Shown here: positions 7,216 to 13,978 of the stretch, in pieces
Numbering within the stretch: position 1 is the stretch's first letter
Layout of the letters: every line of letters starts with the position of its first letter
Assembly (NCBI GenBank): GCA_005877345.1
Contig: VBPR01000215.1
Span: 1 to 16,659, forward strand
Source: Nitrososphaerota archaeon
Lineage (GTDB): Archaea; Thermoproteota; Nitrososphaeria; Nitrososphaerales; Nitrososphaeraceae
DNA: 16,659 bases
Reading direction: 5' to 3'
Position numbers and translations under genes: made by a program
Notes under the pieces: generated by a model
The model's input: only the letters and a program-made list of their open reading frames with translations
Database searches by the model: none
Told to the model about the DNA's origin: nothing

Positions 7216-7623
7216 ATGTCTATCTTAATTTTAATGAAATTCTCAACTACTACAATAGCGACAGTAGCTTTAGCTGTAGGAGTGCTCTTCGGACTTACAT
7301 TCACAGGATTCACTTCGATCAGAGCACAGAATATGACAGCTCCAAATAACATGACAGGTTCAGCAAATATGACGGGTCCAAACATGACAACATCAGGTAC
7401 TTCTGGCGGTTCAGCAAAAATGCAAATTGAAGACGCTATTAAAGCCTTGGAGAGTGGAGATAAACAAGCGGCTTCGACTAAATTGACTGCTGCACAACAG
7501 GCAATATCTGGAGAATCTGATCAGGCTAAGATGCATTTTGGTGAAGGTATGAAGGCGTTTTCATCTGGAGATTCAAATGGCGCTCTGATGCATTTGAAGG
7601 CTGCTGCACAAGCTCTAGGATAA
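7216..7623 (+). CDS. exported protein with N-M-T repeats and two helical repeats (hypothetical)
   Basis: A 135-residue protein with a signal peptide; ATG 7216 gives seven-residue MSILILM before a second ATG (7234, MKFSTTTIATVALAVG) that makes a more typical signal, so the true start may be 7234. Likely cleavage is after SIRAQ (34-38). Next is a low-complexity linker with NMT repeated four times (about 39-58), each an N-glycosylation sequon, ending in a Gly/Ser-rich spacer. The C-terminal half has two related helical units: IEDAIKALESGDKQAASTKL and FGEGMKAFSSGDSNGALMHL, sharing 'A.(K)ALESGD..AA...L', a pattern like TPR-type or small metal-binding helical repeats. No specific family is assigned. 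It is divergent from the gene at 7113. Confidence 0.75.
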   Translation: MSILILMKFSTTTIATVALAVGVLFGLTFTGFTSIRAQNMTAPNNMTGSANMTGPNMTTSGTSGGSAKMQIEDAIKALESGDKQAASTKLTAAQQAISGESDQAKMHFGEGMKAFSSGDSNGALMHLKAAAQALG

Positions 7624-7766
7624 AGAGTAGAAACTAAAACACGACAAATTTAACTCCCCAAACCTTATTTTTGAAGTTTCTATAACTGTAGAGATCTATT
7701 GTTTGCGATAATAAGATAATAAATAATTGCAACTATTTTTATTGTAGTTTGTATCGATAGTGAATC

Positions 7767-7895
7767 ATGGGAAAAGATTCTGATACAGAAGATGCTCAAG
7801 ACAATGAAAGAGAAGAAATGAAAGATGAAACCCATGAATTAGAAGACGCGGAACAAGAAGAGGTAGAAGAAGAGGAAGAGGTGGAGGATGAGTGA
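7767..7895 (+). CDS. 42-residue highly acidic protein (hypothetical)
   Basis: ATG at 7767 starts a 42-codon frame ending in TGA 7893-7895. Roughly half the residues are Glu or Asp, ending in a Glu-rich stretch (EEVEEEEEVEDE, 31-42). It should be disordered or helical and could bind basic proteins or cations, but nothing specific is visible. A T-rich TATA-like CTATTTTTATTG (7733-7744) lies about 25 bases before the start, which argues for expression. Because GA-rich repeats easily give open frames, the coding claim is moderate. Confidence 0.45.
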   Translation: MGKDSDTEDAQDNEREEMKDETHELEDAEQEEVEEEEEVEDE

Positions 7896-8032
7896 TAATA
7901 GCAAATGGTGATCCTATTCCAATCAAAAATTTGTCCATTATTGTTTCCCCTATCAAATCTAATCACATGTACTCAAACGGATCCGAATTGTTGACAATAT
8001 ATTTACCGACGGTTCCAGATCCAGCAGCTTAA
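7892..8032 (+). CDS. possible 46-codon small frame overlapping the acidic protein's stop
   Basis: A GTG at 7892 overlaps the TGA of the acidic protein (GTGA arrangement) and opens 46 codons to TAA 8030-8032. The translation (starting with IIANGDPIPIKNL, ending TIYLPTVPDPAA) has balanced composition and no low complexity. Overlapping stop and start suggests translational coupling, but no family is recognised and a chance frame or remnant is quite possible. Confidence 0.25.
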   Translation: MIIANGDPIPIKNLSIIVSPIKSNHMYSNGSELLTIYLPTVPDPAA

Positions 8033-8671
8033 TTGCGACTATAGCATCAATATTAATTCGTGATAAGTAAATATTTTATGTGAATCTTAAAATTGTATCA
8101 AATTTGATCCAAAGACTACCAACGCTGATAGTATTTACCTTTACCATATTATGAAAGGTTAATTATGATATTAAAGGATCATATTTTTAGTAAAAGCGTA
8201 TAGCTATCAATTTGATTTTTGCTATTATTTTACATTTCATAAATCAAAATAGATTATCGGTCCCATTTTAGAGTCACATATATTATATATAATATATTTT
8301 ATACTCCTGGTTTATTTTAAAGTAAGTAAATTGGAAAATATTGTTAAATTATTCTTCATGGCCTAGTACTAAACCAGAATAGAGACATAGAGACATAGTG
8401 AATAAAACTACACATGACGTAAAAGTGATTTTCTACTACAATGATGACATGTTAGTTTTAGTTTATGAATATAATCTGGATTCGAAGTTATCAAAATAAT
8501 TGTTCTGACTGTTATTATTTTGCAAATCTAGAAAGTTTTTTTGAAATATCGATCATCTTTGACAATTCCCTTCCAAGTGGGATAAAATTATAACCAAAGA
8601 TTCTGTGATCCGTCTGAAAAGATTTTTAAAAAAATGATAGTTTATTATTCAATTGTGGTGCTGACACAAGT
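8033..8671. other. AT-rich intergenic stretch, no convincing gene
   Basis: About 640 very AT-rich bases. It contains the 20-bp AT palindrome at 8278-8297, a tandem AGACATAG pair at 8383-8398, and one weak 33-codon GTG frame (8398-8499) without recognisable features. TTTATTATT at 8641-8649 is the likely TATA element of the gene at 8672. Confidence 0.5.
8278..8297. repeat. perfect 20-bp AT-only palindrome
   Basis: ATATATTATATATAATATAT is a perfect palindrome made only of A and T. It could extrude a cruciform or serve as a TATA element read from either side, but a chance origin is possible in such AT-rich DNA. Confidence 0.4.
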
Positions 8672-9088
8672 ATGAACAAAAAGATTTTAGATTTGATAAG
8701 TAGTGCAAAGATTGGACATCTCGCAACAGCATCTTCTAGTTTGCAGCCTTATCTTACACCAGTAGTATTTGTTATTGAACAGGAAAGTATCTTTATTCCA
8801 TTGGACGATAAACCTAAGACCACTACTATCAAACAGCTGAAGAGGGTAAAGAACATAACAGAAAATCCAAGGGTTTCCTTTCTTGTAGACCACTATGAAG
8901 AGCACTGGAAAAATCTATGGTTTGTTATGTTAATTGGACATGCCACTTTACTATATCAAAAAGGAAAATTTGGAAACCTTTACATCAAAATAAGCATAGA
9001 TAAAACAGTATACTGGAAATTTAGACAAAGCAGCAAAAATGGTAGTATCTATAAACGTAATAGGATGATTTCATCTCATATCGTTTAA
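8672..9088 (+). CDS. split-barrel (PPOX-like) F420/FMN oxidoreductase, Rv0121-like, with out-of-frame C-terminal part
   Basis: The first 95 residues match the Rv0121-type branch of the PPOX split-barrel family, flavin- or F420-binding oxidoreductases: ISSAKIGHLATASSSLQP (9-26), LTPVVFVIE (29-36), the DDKPKTT-KQLKRVKNI box (45-62) and NPRVSFLVDHYEEHW (65-79). After residue about 96 similarity stops. In the +1 frame the expected C-terminus reappears: ENLETFTSK (about 8964-8990), then TAA and TAG (8991-8999), then KQYTGNLDKAAKMVVSINV (9003-9059). The original frame resumes with NRMIS at 9059. So the reported residues of about 97-129 are an out-of-frame reading between two compensating shifts, the first probably in the A5 run at 8958-8962. 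The protein is probably non-functional or misfolded. ATG 8672 fits a leaderless start. Confidence 0.7.
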   Translation: MNKKILDLISSAKIGHLATASSSLQPYLTPVVFVIEQESIFIPLDDKPKTTTIKQLKRVKNITENPRVSFLVDHYEEHWKNLWFVMLIGHATLLYQKGKFGNLYIKISIDKTVYWKFRQSSKNGSIYKRNRMISSHIV

Positions 9089-9197
9089 TCTCATAAATAT
9101 ACAAGTCGTCATATAAATTGGTACCAAACTAAGGTAAATATCACTTAACACGAATAAAGCGGTGGTCTCTGCGTTCCAAAGCATATGTTGTGATTCA

Positions 9198-10253
9198 TTA
9201 TTTACGCAACTGCAAGTTGAAGGCTTCCAATAGGTTAGGATGAATTTGTGTGTGAACTATCATCATAATATCTAGAGGCGAAGCTTTTTTTGAAATAGAG
9301 TCATTAAGGTGAGTCAGTCCATTATCCAGATGGGTAACAAAGGCTGTTACATTCTTGTTATTGTTGCTCATTGTCATATGCTTAAGTTTAGTGTTAAAGA
9401 TTTCAGATGCCTTTGTAGCCAGTGCTTGAGCACTCTGGTAGTCTGACATATTAACTAATGAGTAACCCATGTTCTTTTCACTTACATGTTGCGTCGTAGT
9501 CATGTTATTGAACGAAGTATTCATTGATTGCATATTCATATTGCTAGGGCCAGAATTATTTCCGGTTGCAGGATTGTTCATTACCATGGAACCTGGACTG
9601 CTGCTGTTCCCAATCATAACCATGTTTGACATATTCGTCATATCAAATCCAACATGGTATGCGTTACCATAGTTTATCAGCGCACCATCTATAACATTGG
9701 CCAAAGCTAACGCCTCAAGCTTTGTATTCTGGTCCTTTCCTTCTTTATCGCTACCACCAAATATGTTTCCTAGAAGTTTTGTAACTCCCTCCAGAAAGTT
9801 TGAAGAGGTTGGTTGCACCTGTGCCATTCTGACACTTGCATCCTCACCCAGCCTTTCATTAAGATCACTTACAAGCTGACTAACACTTTTTACTTGGCTC
9901 TCTGAAGATGATGATATGCTTTGCAGTTGAATGATTGCACTTCGAAGATCACCGGCTAATCGAGGATTGTCTTCTGCAATTTCTACCAATATCCTTGGAG
10001 TCAGTAAGGAAGCTGCCTTATTTGCATGATTTTGAGCCAGTGACACGTTATTATTTTCCAGGTTTACCGGAACGAGCCCCAATTCTGCTTGCATCTGGCC
10101 TATAATCCCTACAAAGTTTGCAGTTTCATTTGGAGTAAATTGATGAGCATAAATTTTTACATAATAAAAATTATCTGTGTTGAAAACCATCATGATAATA
10201 CAAAACAAGAGTGGAACTAGAAATTTGCCCCTTAGTGTAAAAGTTTGTATCAA
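9198..10253 (-). CDS. exported Met/Asn-rich hypothetical protein
   Basis: A 351-residue protein starting at TTG 10253, with GGAG 13 bases upstream. No earlier ATG exists, and the hydrophobic run (about 11-25) ending near YAHQ (35-38) needs this start to act as a signal peptide. Residues 40-140 are helical (QMQAELGLVPVNLENNN, then SLLTPRILVEIAEDNPRLAGDL). Residues 205-251 are a low-complexity Met/Asn/Ser linker (MTNMSNMVMIGN, NMNMQSMNTSFNNM) with many N-glycosylation sequons. The last 90 residues are helical again and end with MMIVHTQIHPNLLEAFNLQL, where His334 and His338 lie in one helix. The two helical halves around a linker suggest an internal duplication. Met- and His-rich exported proteins in this lineage are often linked to copper, but this is inference. 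No family named. Confidence 0.75.
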   Translation of the reverse strand: MIQTFTLRGKFLVPLLFCIIMMVFNTDNFYYVKIYAHQFTPNETANFVGIIGQMQAELGLVPVNLENNNVSLAQNHANKAASLLTPRILVEIAEDNPRLAGDLRSAIIQLQSISSSSESQVKSVSQLVSDLNERLGEDASVRMAQVQPTSSNFLEGVTKLLGNIFGGSDKEGKDQNTKLEALALANVIDGALINYGNAYHVGFDMTNMSNMVMIGNSSSPGSMVMNNPATGNNSGPSNMNMQSMNTSFNNMTTTQHVSEKNMGYSLVNMSDYQSAQALATKASEIFNTKLKHMTMSNNNKNVTAFVTHLDNGLTHLNDSISKKASPLDIMMIVHTQIHPNLLEAFNLQLRK

Positions 10254-10631
10254 ATTTGAATTGCTCCTTTTAATGGATGATCTTGAATTACTTAACCGTT
10301 TTAAATCTGTTAAGGTTTAGAATTATCCATAACGAATGACACTTAATATCCACTTATTTTTAATTATAGTCTTGTCAGGAGGATTACCTACCTCATATAT
10401 TGCTTTAGAATGCTCATTTATTAACAACGTTGTTCGAAGACCCAAATTAAATTAGATGAAAATCATAAAAACACAATTATAATACCCTCTTCAATTGTTG
10501 GGCACGTTAATTTACCAGAGCATTAATATGCCCTCTTTACAATAGTATCTAACAAATACTTTGATAAAAGCAAAGTGTGGTCATATAGTTGAAAAAAAAT
10601 ACGTAGATGTACATAATGGAATTTTTCGTAT

Positions 10632-10647
10632 ATACTAGATCTAGTAT
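10632..10647. promoter_or_regulatory. perfect 16-bp palindrome overlapping the TATA region of the 66-residue gene
   Basis: ATACTAGATCTAGTAT is a perfect 16-bp palindrome. It starts inside the TATA-like CGTATATA (10627-10634) and runs toward the predicted transcription start near 10656. A dimeric regulator bound here would occlude TBP/TFB or RNA polymerase, the classical archaeal repression geometry. Confidence 0.6.
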
Positions 10648-10655
10648 CAAAATAC

Positions 10656-10662
10656 GGGGAGG
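10656..10662 (+). promoter_or_regulatory. Shine-Dalgarno site deciding the GTG start at 10671
   Basis: GGGGAGG at 10656-10662 lies 8 bases before GTG 10671. The ATG at 10662 is followed by a stop after one codon, so the GTG is the start. Few genes in this window have such a site. Confidence 0.6.
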
Positions 10663-10670
10663 ATGCATTA

Positions 10671-10871
10671 GTGGAGTACTGGTATGCCATGATACTTACT
10701 AATTTATCAGCCGGGGTAAACAAGCAAGAATCTAATTGTTTGATTGAGCATTTAATTGAATTCTATCAAAGACAACTAGTCATGGTTCCCTCAAAGGAGA
10801 GGTATATAAAAAAGATGCTATTCATGTTGAATTCATTACGGGAGCCATTTGATGTTGAATCCATAAAATGA
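10671..10871 (+). CDS. 66-residue hypothetical protein
   Basis: GTG 10671 to TGA 10869-10871. The translation begins MEYWYAMILTNLSAGV and is predicted helical throughout, with an amphipathic segment (LIEHLIEFYQRQLVMV, 24-39) and a basic stretch (KERYIKKMLFMLNSL, 42-56). There is one Cys (23) and no membrane span or signal. A helical, mixed-charge protein of this size could be a dimeric regulator or a small partner protein, but no family is recognised. A strong ribosome site and a 16-bp palindrome in its promoter support that it is real and regulated; autoregulation is speculation. Confidence 0.6.
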   Translation: MEYWYAMILTNLSAGVNKQESNCLIEHLIEFYQRQLVMVPSKERYIKKMLFMLNSLREPFDVESIK

Positions 10872-10956
10872 TATTTGACAAAGTGTTACATTTATGATTT
10901 CCTACTTTCAAAAACCCTGATGTAACAAAATGGTTTCGACCGCTCAATACCAACAT

Positions 10957-11007
10957 ATTGATGTTTAAGTTTTCATTTTCAGTAATATTAAAAATCAAAA
11001 CATCAAT
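10957..11007. repeat. 10-bp inverted repeat downstream of the exported Cys protein
   Basis: ATTGATGTTT (10957-10966) and AAACATCAAT (10998-11007) are perfect inverted arms separated by 31 bases. They lie just beyond the end of the minus-strand gene at 11055, where the transcript is U-rich, so they may take part in ending or protecting that transcript. Confidence 0.35.
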
Positions 11008-11054
11008 TTAGGAAAACAAATTCATAAATGGAAGCCTATTTCTTGATTTATTTG

Positions 11055-11333
11055 TTATACTATTTCACCAGGAACCGTGGGTTTTGGAACCGTTCTATTC
11101 TCTAATAAACCACCAAACGACGTGATATTTGTGGAATTTGAATTGGTAGTTTTGCAAGGTTGATTATTAACACAAATTGTGGTAGTGCAATTTCCATTTT
11201 CACAACTTGTAGTCACATTTGCTTGAACTTGTGCATATGCATATTGCAGAATTGGACTACTGAATGCTACAAGAACCAGGCTTATAATTGAGATATAAAA
11301 CGCAATGAGAAAATAAGAATTAATTTTCGGCAT
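11055..11333 (-). CDS. small exported protein with four cysteines (hypothetical)
   Basis: A 92-residue protein: signal peptide (hydrophobic run about 8-29, cleavage likely after AYAQ at 35), then a short mature part with Cys44, Cys49, Cys54 and Cys60 in the pattern C-x4-C-x4-C-x5-C (CENGNC, TTICVNNQPC). Then comes an Asn/Thr/Ser-rich stretch with several N-glycosylation sequons and a Pro-rich end (VPKPTVPGEIV). The four cysteines could form two disulfides or bind a metal. I know no named family. ATG 11333 lies about 26-30 bases after a TATA-like element (11359-11367, minus strand), so the gene is probably nearly leaderless. It stands alone. Confidence 0.7.
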   Translation of the reverse strand: MPKINSYFLIAFYISIISLVLVAFSSPILQYAYAQVQANVTTSCENGNCTTTICVNNQPCKTTNSNSTNITSFGGLLENRTVPKPTVPGEIV

Positions 11334-11684
11334 TGTACTTGTCTTTATGGTAGACCCAGATTTTATCTTTCCTACGTTAAATTAAGGTTTAACAATTGCT
11401 GTAGTATTTTTACAGTCTAACAATAAATCATTCTTTAAAAAGGATTTGTAAAGGTAGAATAAATAGTTGAAGATAGAGATATGATAATAGGTGGAAGGGC
11501 TTTAGGGGCTAAGGATCCCAAAATTGAAAATTCTATGACGATGGAAGGAAAATAAAAAGAGGAGAAAATACACACTCAAGCATAATAAAATGAAGAAATG
11601 ATCCACAAATAACAACTAAACAACATGAAAGCTTACCAGTCAGCACTTAAACTATTAATTTATGCAAATCTCTGAAATAAAGAG
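11334..11684. other. intergenic stretch, no convincing gene
   Basis: About 350 purine-rich bases between divergent genes. One 24-codon frame (ATG 11481 to TAA 11555) is too short and featureless to call. No repeats or strong hairpins were noticed. Confidence 0.45.
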
Positions 11685-11692
11685 TATATAAA
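11685..11692 (+). promoter_or_regulatory. TATA box of the alpha/beta hydrolase gene
   Basis: TATATAAA (11685-11692) is close to the archaeal consensus. It predicts transcription from about 11714, four bases before the TTG start at 11718, which supports that unusual start codon. Confidence 0.65.
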
Positions 11693-11717
11693 CTTCTTTG
11701 GTGAAAAGACAGTATAA

Positions 11718-12527
11718 TTGAGTAACAAGATAAAGACTGGGAATGGAGTTAATATTAATGTTGAAGATGTCGGTACAGGAAAACCAGTTGTTTTCCTCCA
11801 TGGCTGGCCTGTCAATCATAAAATGTTTGAGTACCAATTTACGGAATTACTTAAGCACGGATACAGATGTGTTGGTATAGATTTGCGAGGTTTTGGCGAC
11901 TCAGATAAGCCATGGGATGGATATAATTATGATACAATGGCAGATGATCTTAGAGCTGTCCTTGATAACCTTAATCTACAAAATGTAACCCTCGTTGGTT
12001 TTTCCATGGGAGGAGCAATTTCTATTCACTATATGGCTCGTCACCAAGGCTCTGGTATAGCTAAATTGGCTTTATTGGGAGCAGCCGCACCATGCTTTAC
12101 CAAACGAGAAGATTTTCCATACGGCATAGACAAGACTGCAGTGGATGATCTGATCAGTCAAACATACTCAGACCGTCCTGCAATGCTCAAGAATTTCAGT
12201 GAATTATTCTTCGCAAATCCTCAGAAGCTCAGTCCAGAATTCAAAATTTGGAATTTAGGACTTGGTTTAGCAGCATCAGCATATGCTACAATCCATTGTG
12301 CAATCGAGCTGAGGAATAGGGATCTCAGAGGTGATCTTGCGAGCTTACATGTACCTACACTCATTCTTCATGGAGTGGATGATCATATCTGTTTATTTGA
12401 CCTAGCCAAAGCTATGCACGACAGTATCAAAGATTCAGAGTTGGTTCCCGTTGAGAAGGCGGGACATGGATTTTACTATGAGGAGAAAGAAAAAGTCAAT
12501 TCTGAGCTTATAAAGTTTATTGGCTAG
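11718..12527 (+). CDS. alpha/beta-fold hydrolase (non-haem haloperoxidase/esterase type)
   Basis: A complete 269-residue alpha/beta hydrolase with no signal peptide, so cytoplasmic. HGWPVN (28-33) is the oxyanion-hole turn, DLRGFGDSDKP (55-65) the conserved loop of the haloperoxidase/esterase branch, and GFSMGG (94-99) the nucleophile elbow with Ser96. The acid is probably Asp222 in HGVDDHI (218-224) and the base His250 in AGHGFYYEE (248-256), completing the Ser-Asp-His triad. The cap domain (about 125-200) is short and helical. Family members hydrolyse esters, lactones or epoxide-like substrates and show perhydrolase activity; the substrate here cannot be predicted. The start is TTG 11718, supported by the TATA box. 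It converges with the split-barrel gene at 12569. Confidence 0.9.
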   Translation: MSNKIKTGNGVNINVEDVGTGKPVVFLHGWPVNHKMFEYQFTELLKHGYRCVGIDLRGFGDSDKPWDGYNYDTMADDLRAVLDNLNLQNVTLVGFSMGGAISIHYMARHQGSGIAKLALLGAAAPCFTKREDFPYGIDKTAVDDLISQTYSDRPAMLKNFSELFFANPQKLSPEFKIWNLGLGLAASAYATIHCAIELRNRDLRGDLASLHVPTLILHGVDDHICLFDLAKAMHDSIKDSELVPVEKAGHGFYYEEKEKVNSELIKFIG

Positions 12528-12568
12528 ATATCTTTATTTGTTGATCCAGATATAAATTTCAAATCCAG

Positions 12569-13129
12569 TTATTTCACCCATGGTGAATATGCTAGAAAAT
12601 AAAAAGCAGGGTGAATAGACAGACCCATGATTATTTCTGGTTTTATTTTTAGAATTACCCTTTTATGATCCGGTTTGCGATAGTAATACTTTCCAATTCC
12701 AAGATATCGCTTGGCAAGCTTTTTTAAATGTTCATCAGCTCCTTCACCTATCTGTTCTACAACCTTTCCTTTTATAGATACCATATTGAAAGGATTATTT
12801 TGTTCCACTATAGACAATGCTATCCTGTTGTCCTTCGATATGTGTCTGTTCTTTGCTGCTTCTTCGAACGTGTTAATTAAAATAAAATCATCAACCAACT
12901 CTGCCCAAACTGGTGTGATATGAGGTGAACCATCTCTTGATAAAGTTCCCAAATATGCTAAATTTCTGAATTGGAATAGACGGTATAGCTCGTCTTTACT
13001 CAACTCAGTCACTCCAGCAGACAAATTAGTTTTTGAAACACTCTCATTATCAGTATTGGGAGGAGGAACATCTACTATCTCTACAGATGTCGGAATCTTA
13101 TTCTTGTCATAATTATCATCATTTTGCAT
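12569..13129 (-). CDS. PPOX-class split-barrel oxidoreductase (F420- or FMN-dependent)
   Basis: A 186-residue protein. Residues 1-42 are a polar, probably disordered extension. The split-barrel domain follows: ELYRLFQFRNLAYLGTLSRDGSPHITPVWAELVDD (about 47-81), then ILINTFEEAAKNRHISKDNRIALSIVEQNNPF (83-114), VSIKGKVVEQI (117-127) and KRYLGIGKYYYR (140-151). This order of blocks is typical of F420-dependent PPOX proteins, which reduce small substrates with F420H2, or bind FMN. It is cytoplasmic. It is the second split-barrel gene in the window besides the damaged one at 8672, and belongs to a different branch. ATG 13129 is preceded by a TATA-like TTATAAT (minus strand, about 13165-13172), giving a leader of about 14 bases. 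The substrate is unknown. Confidence 0.88.
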   Translation of the reverse strand: MQNDDNYDKNKIPTSVEIVDVPPPNTDNESVSKTNLSAGVTELSKDELYRLFQFRNLAYLGTLSRDGSPHITPVWAELVDDFILINTFEEAAKNRHISKDNRIALSIVEQNNPFNMVSIKGKVVEQIGEGADEHLKKLAKRYLGIGKYYYRKPDHKRVILKIKPEIIMGLSIHPAFYFLAYSPWVK

Positions 13130-13379
13130 ATATATTACAGATTAGTTACGAGATATTAACATTATTATAAAGGACTCCCTTTGAATAGGAAACAATTTGA
13201 ATTATTCAGAAAAATTGGAAACTACTTCACAGTTAACACAGTTAACCCTCTAAATTTTAAACATGCTCAATTATTTAGGATGCTAGCGAGATATGTATTA
13301 TGGTCGAGAGGATGATAAAATAATACAATATAAACATAAAAGCATAAACCACTCCAAATTACGATAAATTAAAGGATAA
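13130..13379. other. AT-rich intergenic stretch, no gene seen
   Basis: About 250 AT-rich bases upstream of the split-barrel gene. Apart from its TATA-like element I see no gene. It leads into a run of gene fragments on the plus strand (13380-13913). Confidence 0.45.
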
Positions 13380-13526
13380 GCTTGTACTTCTATTAAAACC
13401 CTGGAGACTAAATATGATATCTTCGTTTGTGGTCATATTAGAGATCATTATCAGTATGATTTAGCTGGAACAGAATCTTGATATCCTTGTAACAAGTGTG
13501 TGTATCTAGGATTTCGTAAAGAATAA
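13380..13526 (+). pseudogene. fragment of a small Cys-rich (zinc-ribbon-like) protein with in-frame TGA
   Basis: In frame 0, from just after the TAA at 13377-13379, the translation runs LETKYDIFVCGHIRDHYQ (from 13401), YDLAGTES, then TGA at 13479-13481, then YPCNKCVYLGFRKE to TAA 13524-13526. There is no ATG, GTG or TTG start. The C-G-H and C-x2-C (PCNKC) pairs resemble a small zinc-ribbon protein in which a Trp before YPC is common, so the TGA may be a TGG changed by one transition. The family is inferred from the pattern, not recognised by name. Confidence 0.4.
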
Positions 13527-13547
13527 TCATCAATTAGATCTGAATAA

Positions 13548-13685
13548 ATTTGGCTTGAAACAAATCAGACAGTTGATGTACTAGTTTCAAAGGTAAGTAA
13601 TGATTATGGAAAAACTTTTGGTCCCTTTCTAATACTTGAAACGAATGGAACGATAGGACCTACAGTAGCCAAATCAATTTTATGA
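13548..13685 (+). pseudogene. fragment of a BNR/Asp-box (sialidase-like) beta-propeller protein
   Basis: Frame 0 reads IWLETNQTVDVLVSKV, then SNDYGKTFGPFLIL and ETNGTIGPTVAKSIL before TGA 13683-13685. SNDYGKTF is an exact Asp-box (S-x-D-x-G-x-T-F/W), and a preceding 'WL...........DVLVS' strand is typical of one blade of exported sialidase/BNR repeat proteins common in Nitrososphaeria. Only one blade is present, with no start codon or signal peptide, so this is a remnant. Confidence 0.55.
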
Positions 13686-13745
13686 TAAAAGCAAAAATGA
13701 ATAAAAAATAATATGAATAAGTAATTACCTAAACTATTTAGCTAA

Positions 13746-13913
13746 ACCATAGGACTCGCTAATACGAATTATCGAACAATATCCTCCAAATATTATAAAC
13801 TAATCACAAGCTTAAGAACCCGCTACGCTAATGAATACAGTCTGAATCAAGACCAGATAAGTTATAATGATTTATTGGATGCATTAAGTAATCGTAAAAA
13901 TGTTATAGTATAG
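13746..13913 (+). pseudogene. start-less coding-like frame, unknown family
   Basis: From after TAA 13743-13745 to TAG 13911-13913, 55 codons stay open in the same frame as the two fragments upstream, but no start codon is present before the end of the frame. The translation (SSKYYKLITSLRTRYANE, then LNQDQISYNDLLDALSN) looks like a helical protein with balanced composition. It ends inside the first copy of the 18-bp tandem repeat. It may be a third remnant; no family is recognised. Confidence 0.3.
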
Positions 13914-13934
13914 AAGAAATGTTATAGTATAGAA
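13898..13934. repeat. tandem duplication of 18 bp
   Basis: AAATGTTATAGTATAGAA occurs at 13898-13915 and again at 13917-13934 with one G between, an exact duplication with period 19. It lies upstream of the GvpU-like gene and at the end of the remnant at 13746, and probably arose by replication slippage. Confidence 0.85.
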
Positions 13935-13978
13935 TAAGAGAATCTTCTTAAAGCAGGGACAGCAAAAACTTTACAGTT

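Larger units (their letters stand above)
10254..10670. other. divergent intergenic region with promoter of the 66-residue gene
   Basis: About 420 bases between the Met-rich gene (minus) and the small gene at 10671. No coding frame is convincing; the minus-strand frame at 10523-10723 overlaps the palindromic promoter. It includes a short hairpin (ACTTTG 10557-10562 with CAAAGT about 10570-10575) and the operator candidate at 10632-10647. Confidence 0.5.

Noticed and set aside
7765..7956. 63-codon minus-strand frame rich in Pro and Leu
   Set aside because: It is the antisense of the Glu-rich acidic gene; GAA/GAG repeats read backwards as Leu and Pro codons.
9469..9879. Two plus-strand frames of 60-67 codons
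   Set aside because: Both lie antisense inside the Met-rich exported protein gene and have no features of their own.
10523..10723. 66-codon minus-strand frame
   Set aside because: It runs across the palindromic promoter and the start of the better supported 66-residue gene on the plus strand.
13898..13934. CRISPR-like repeat
   Set aside because: Only two 18-bp copies with a one-base gap and no spacer; it is a simple tandem duplication.
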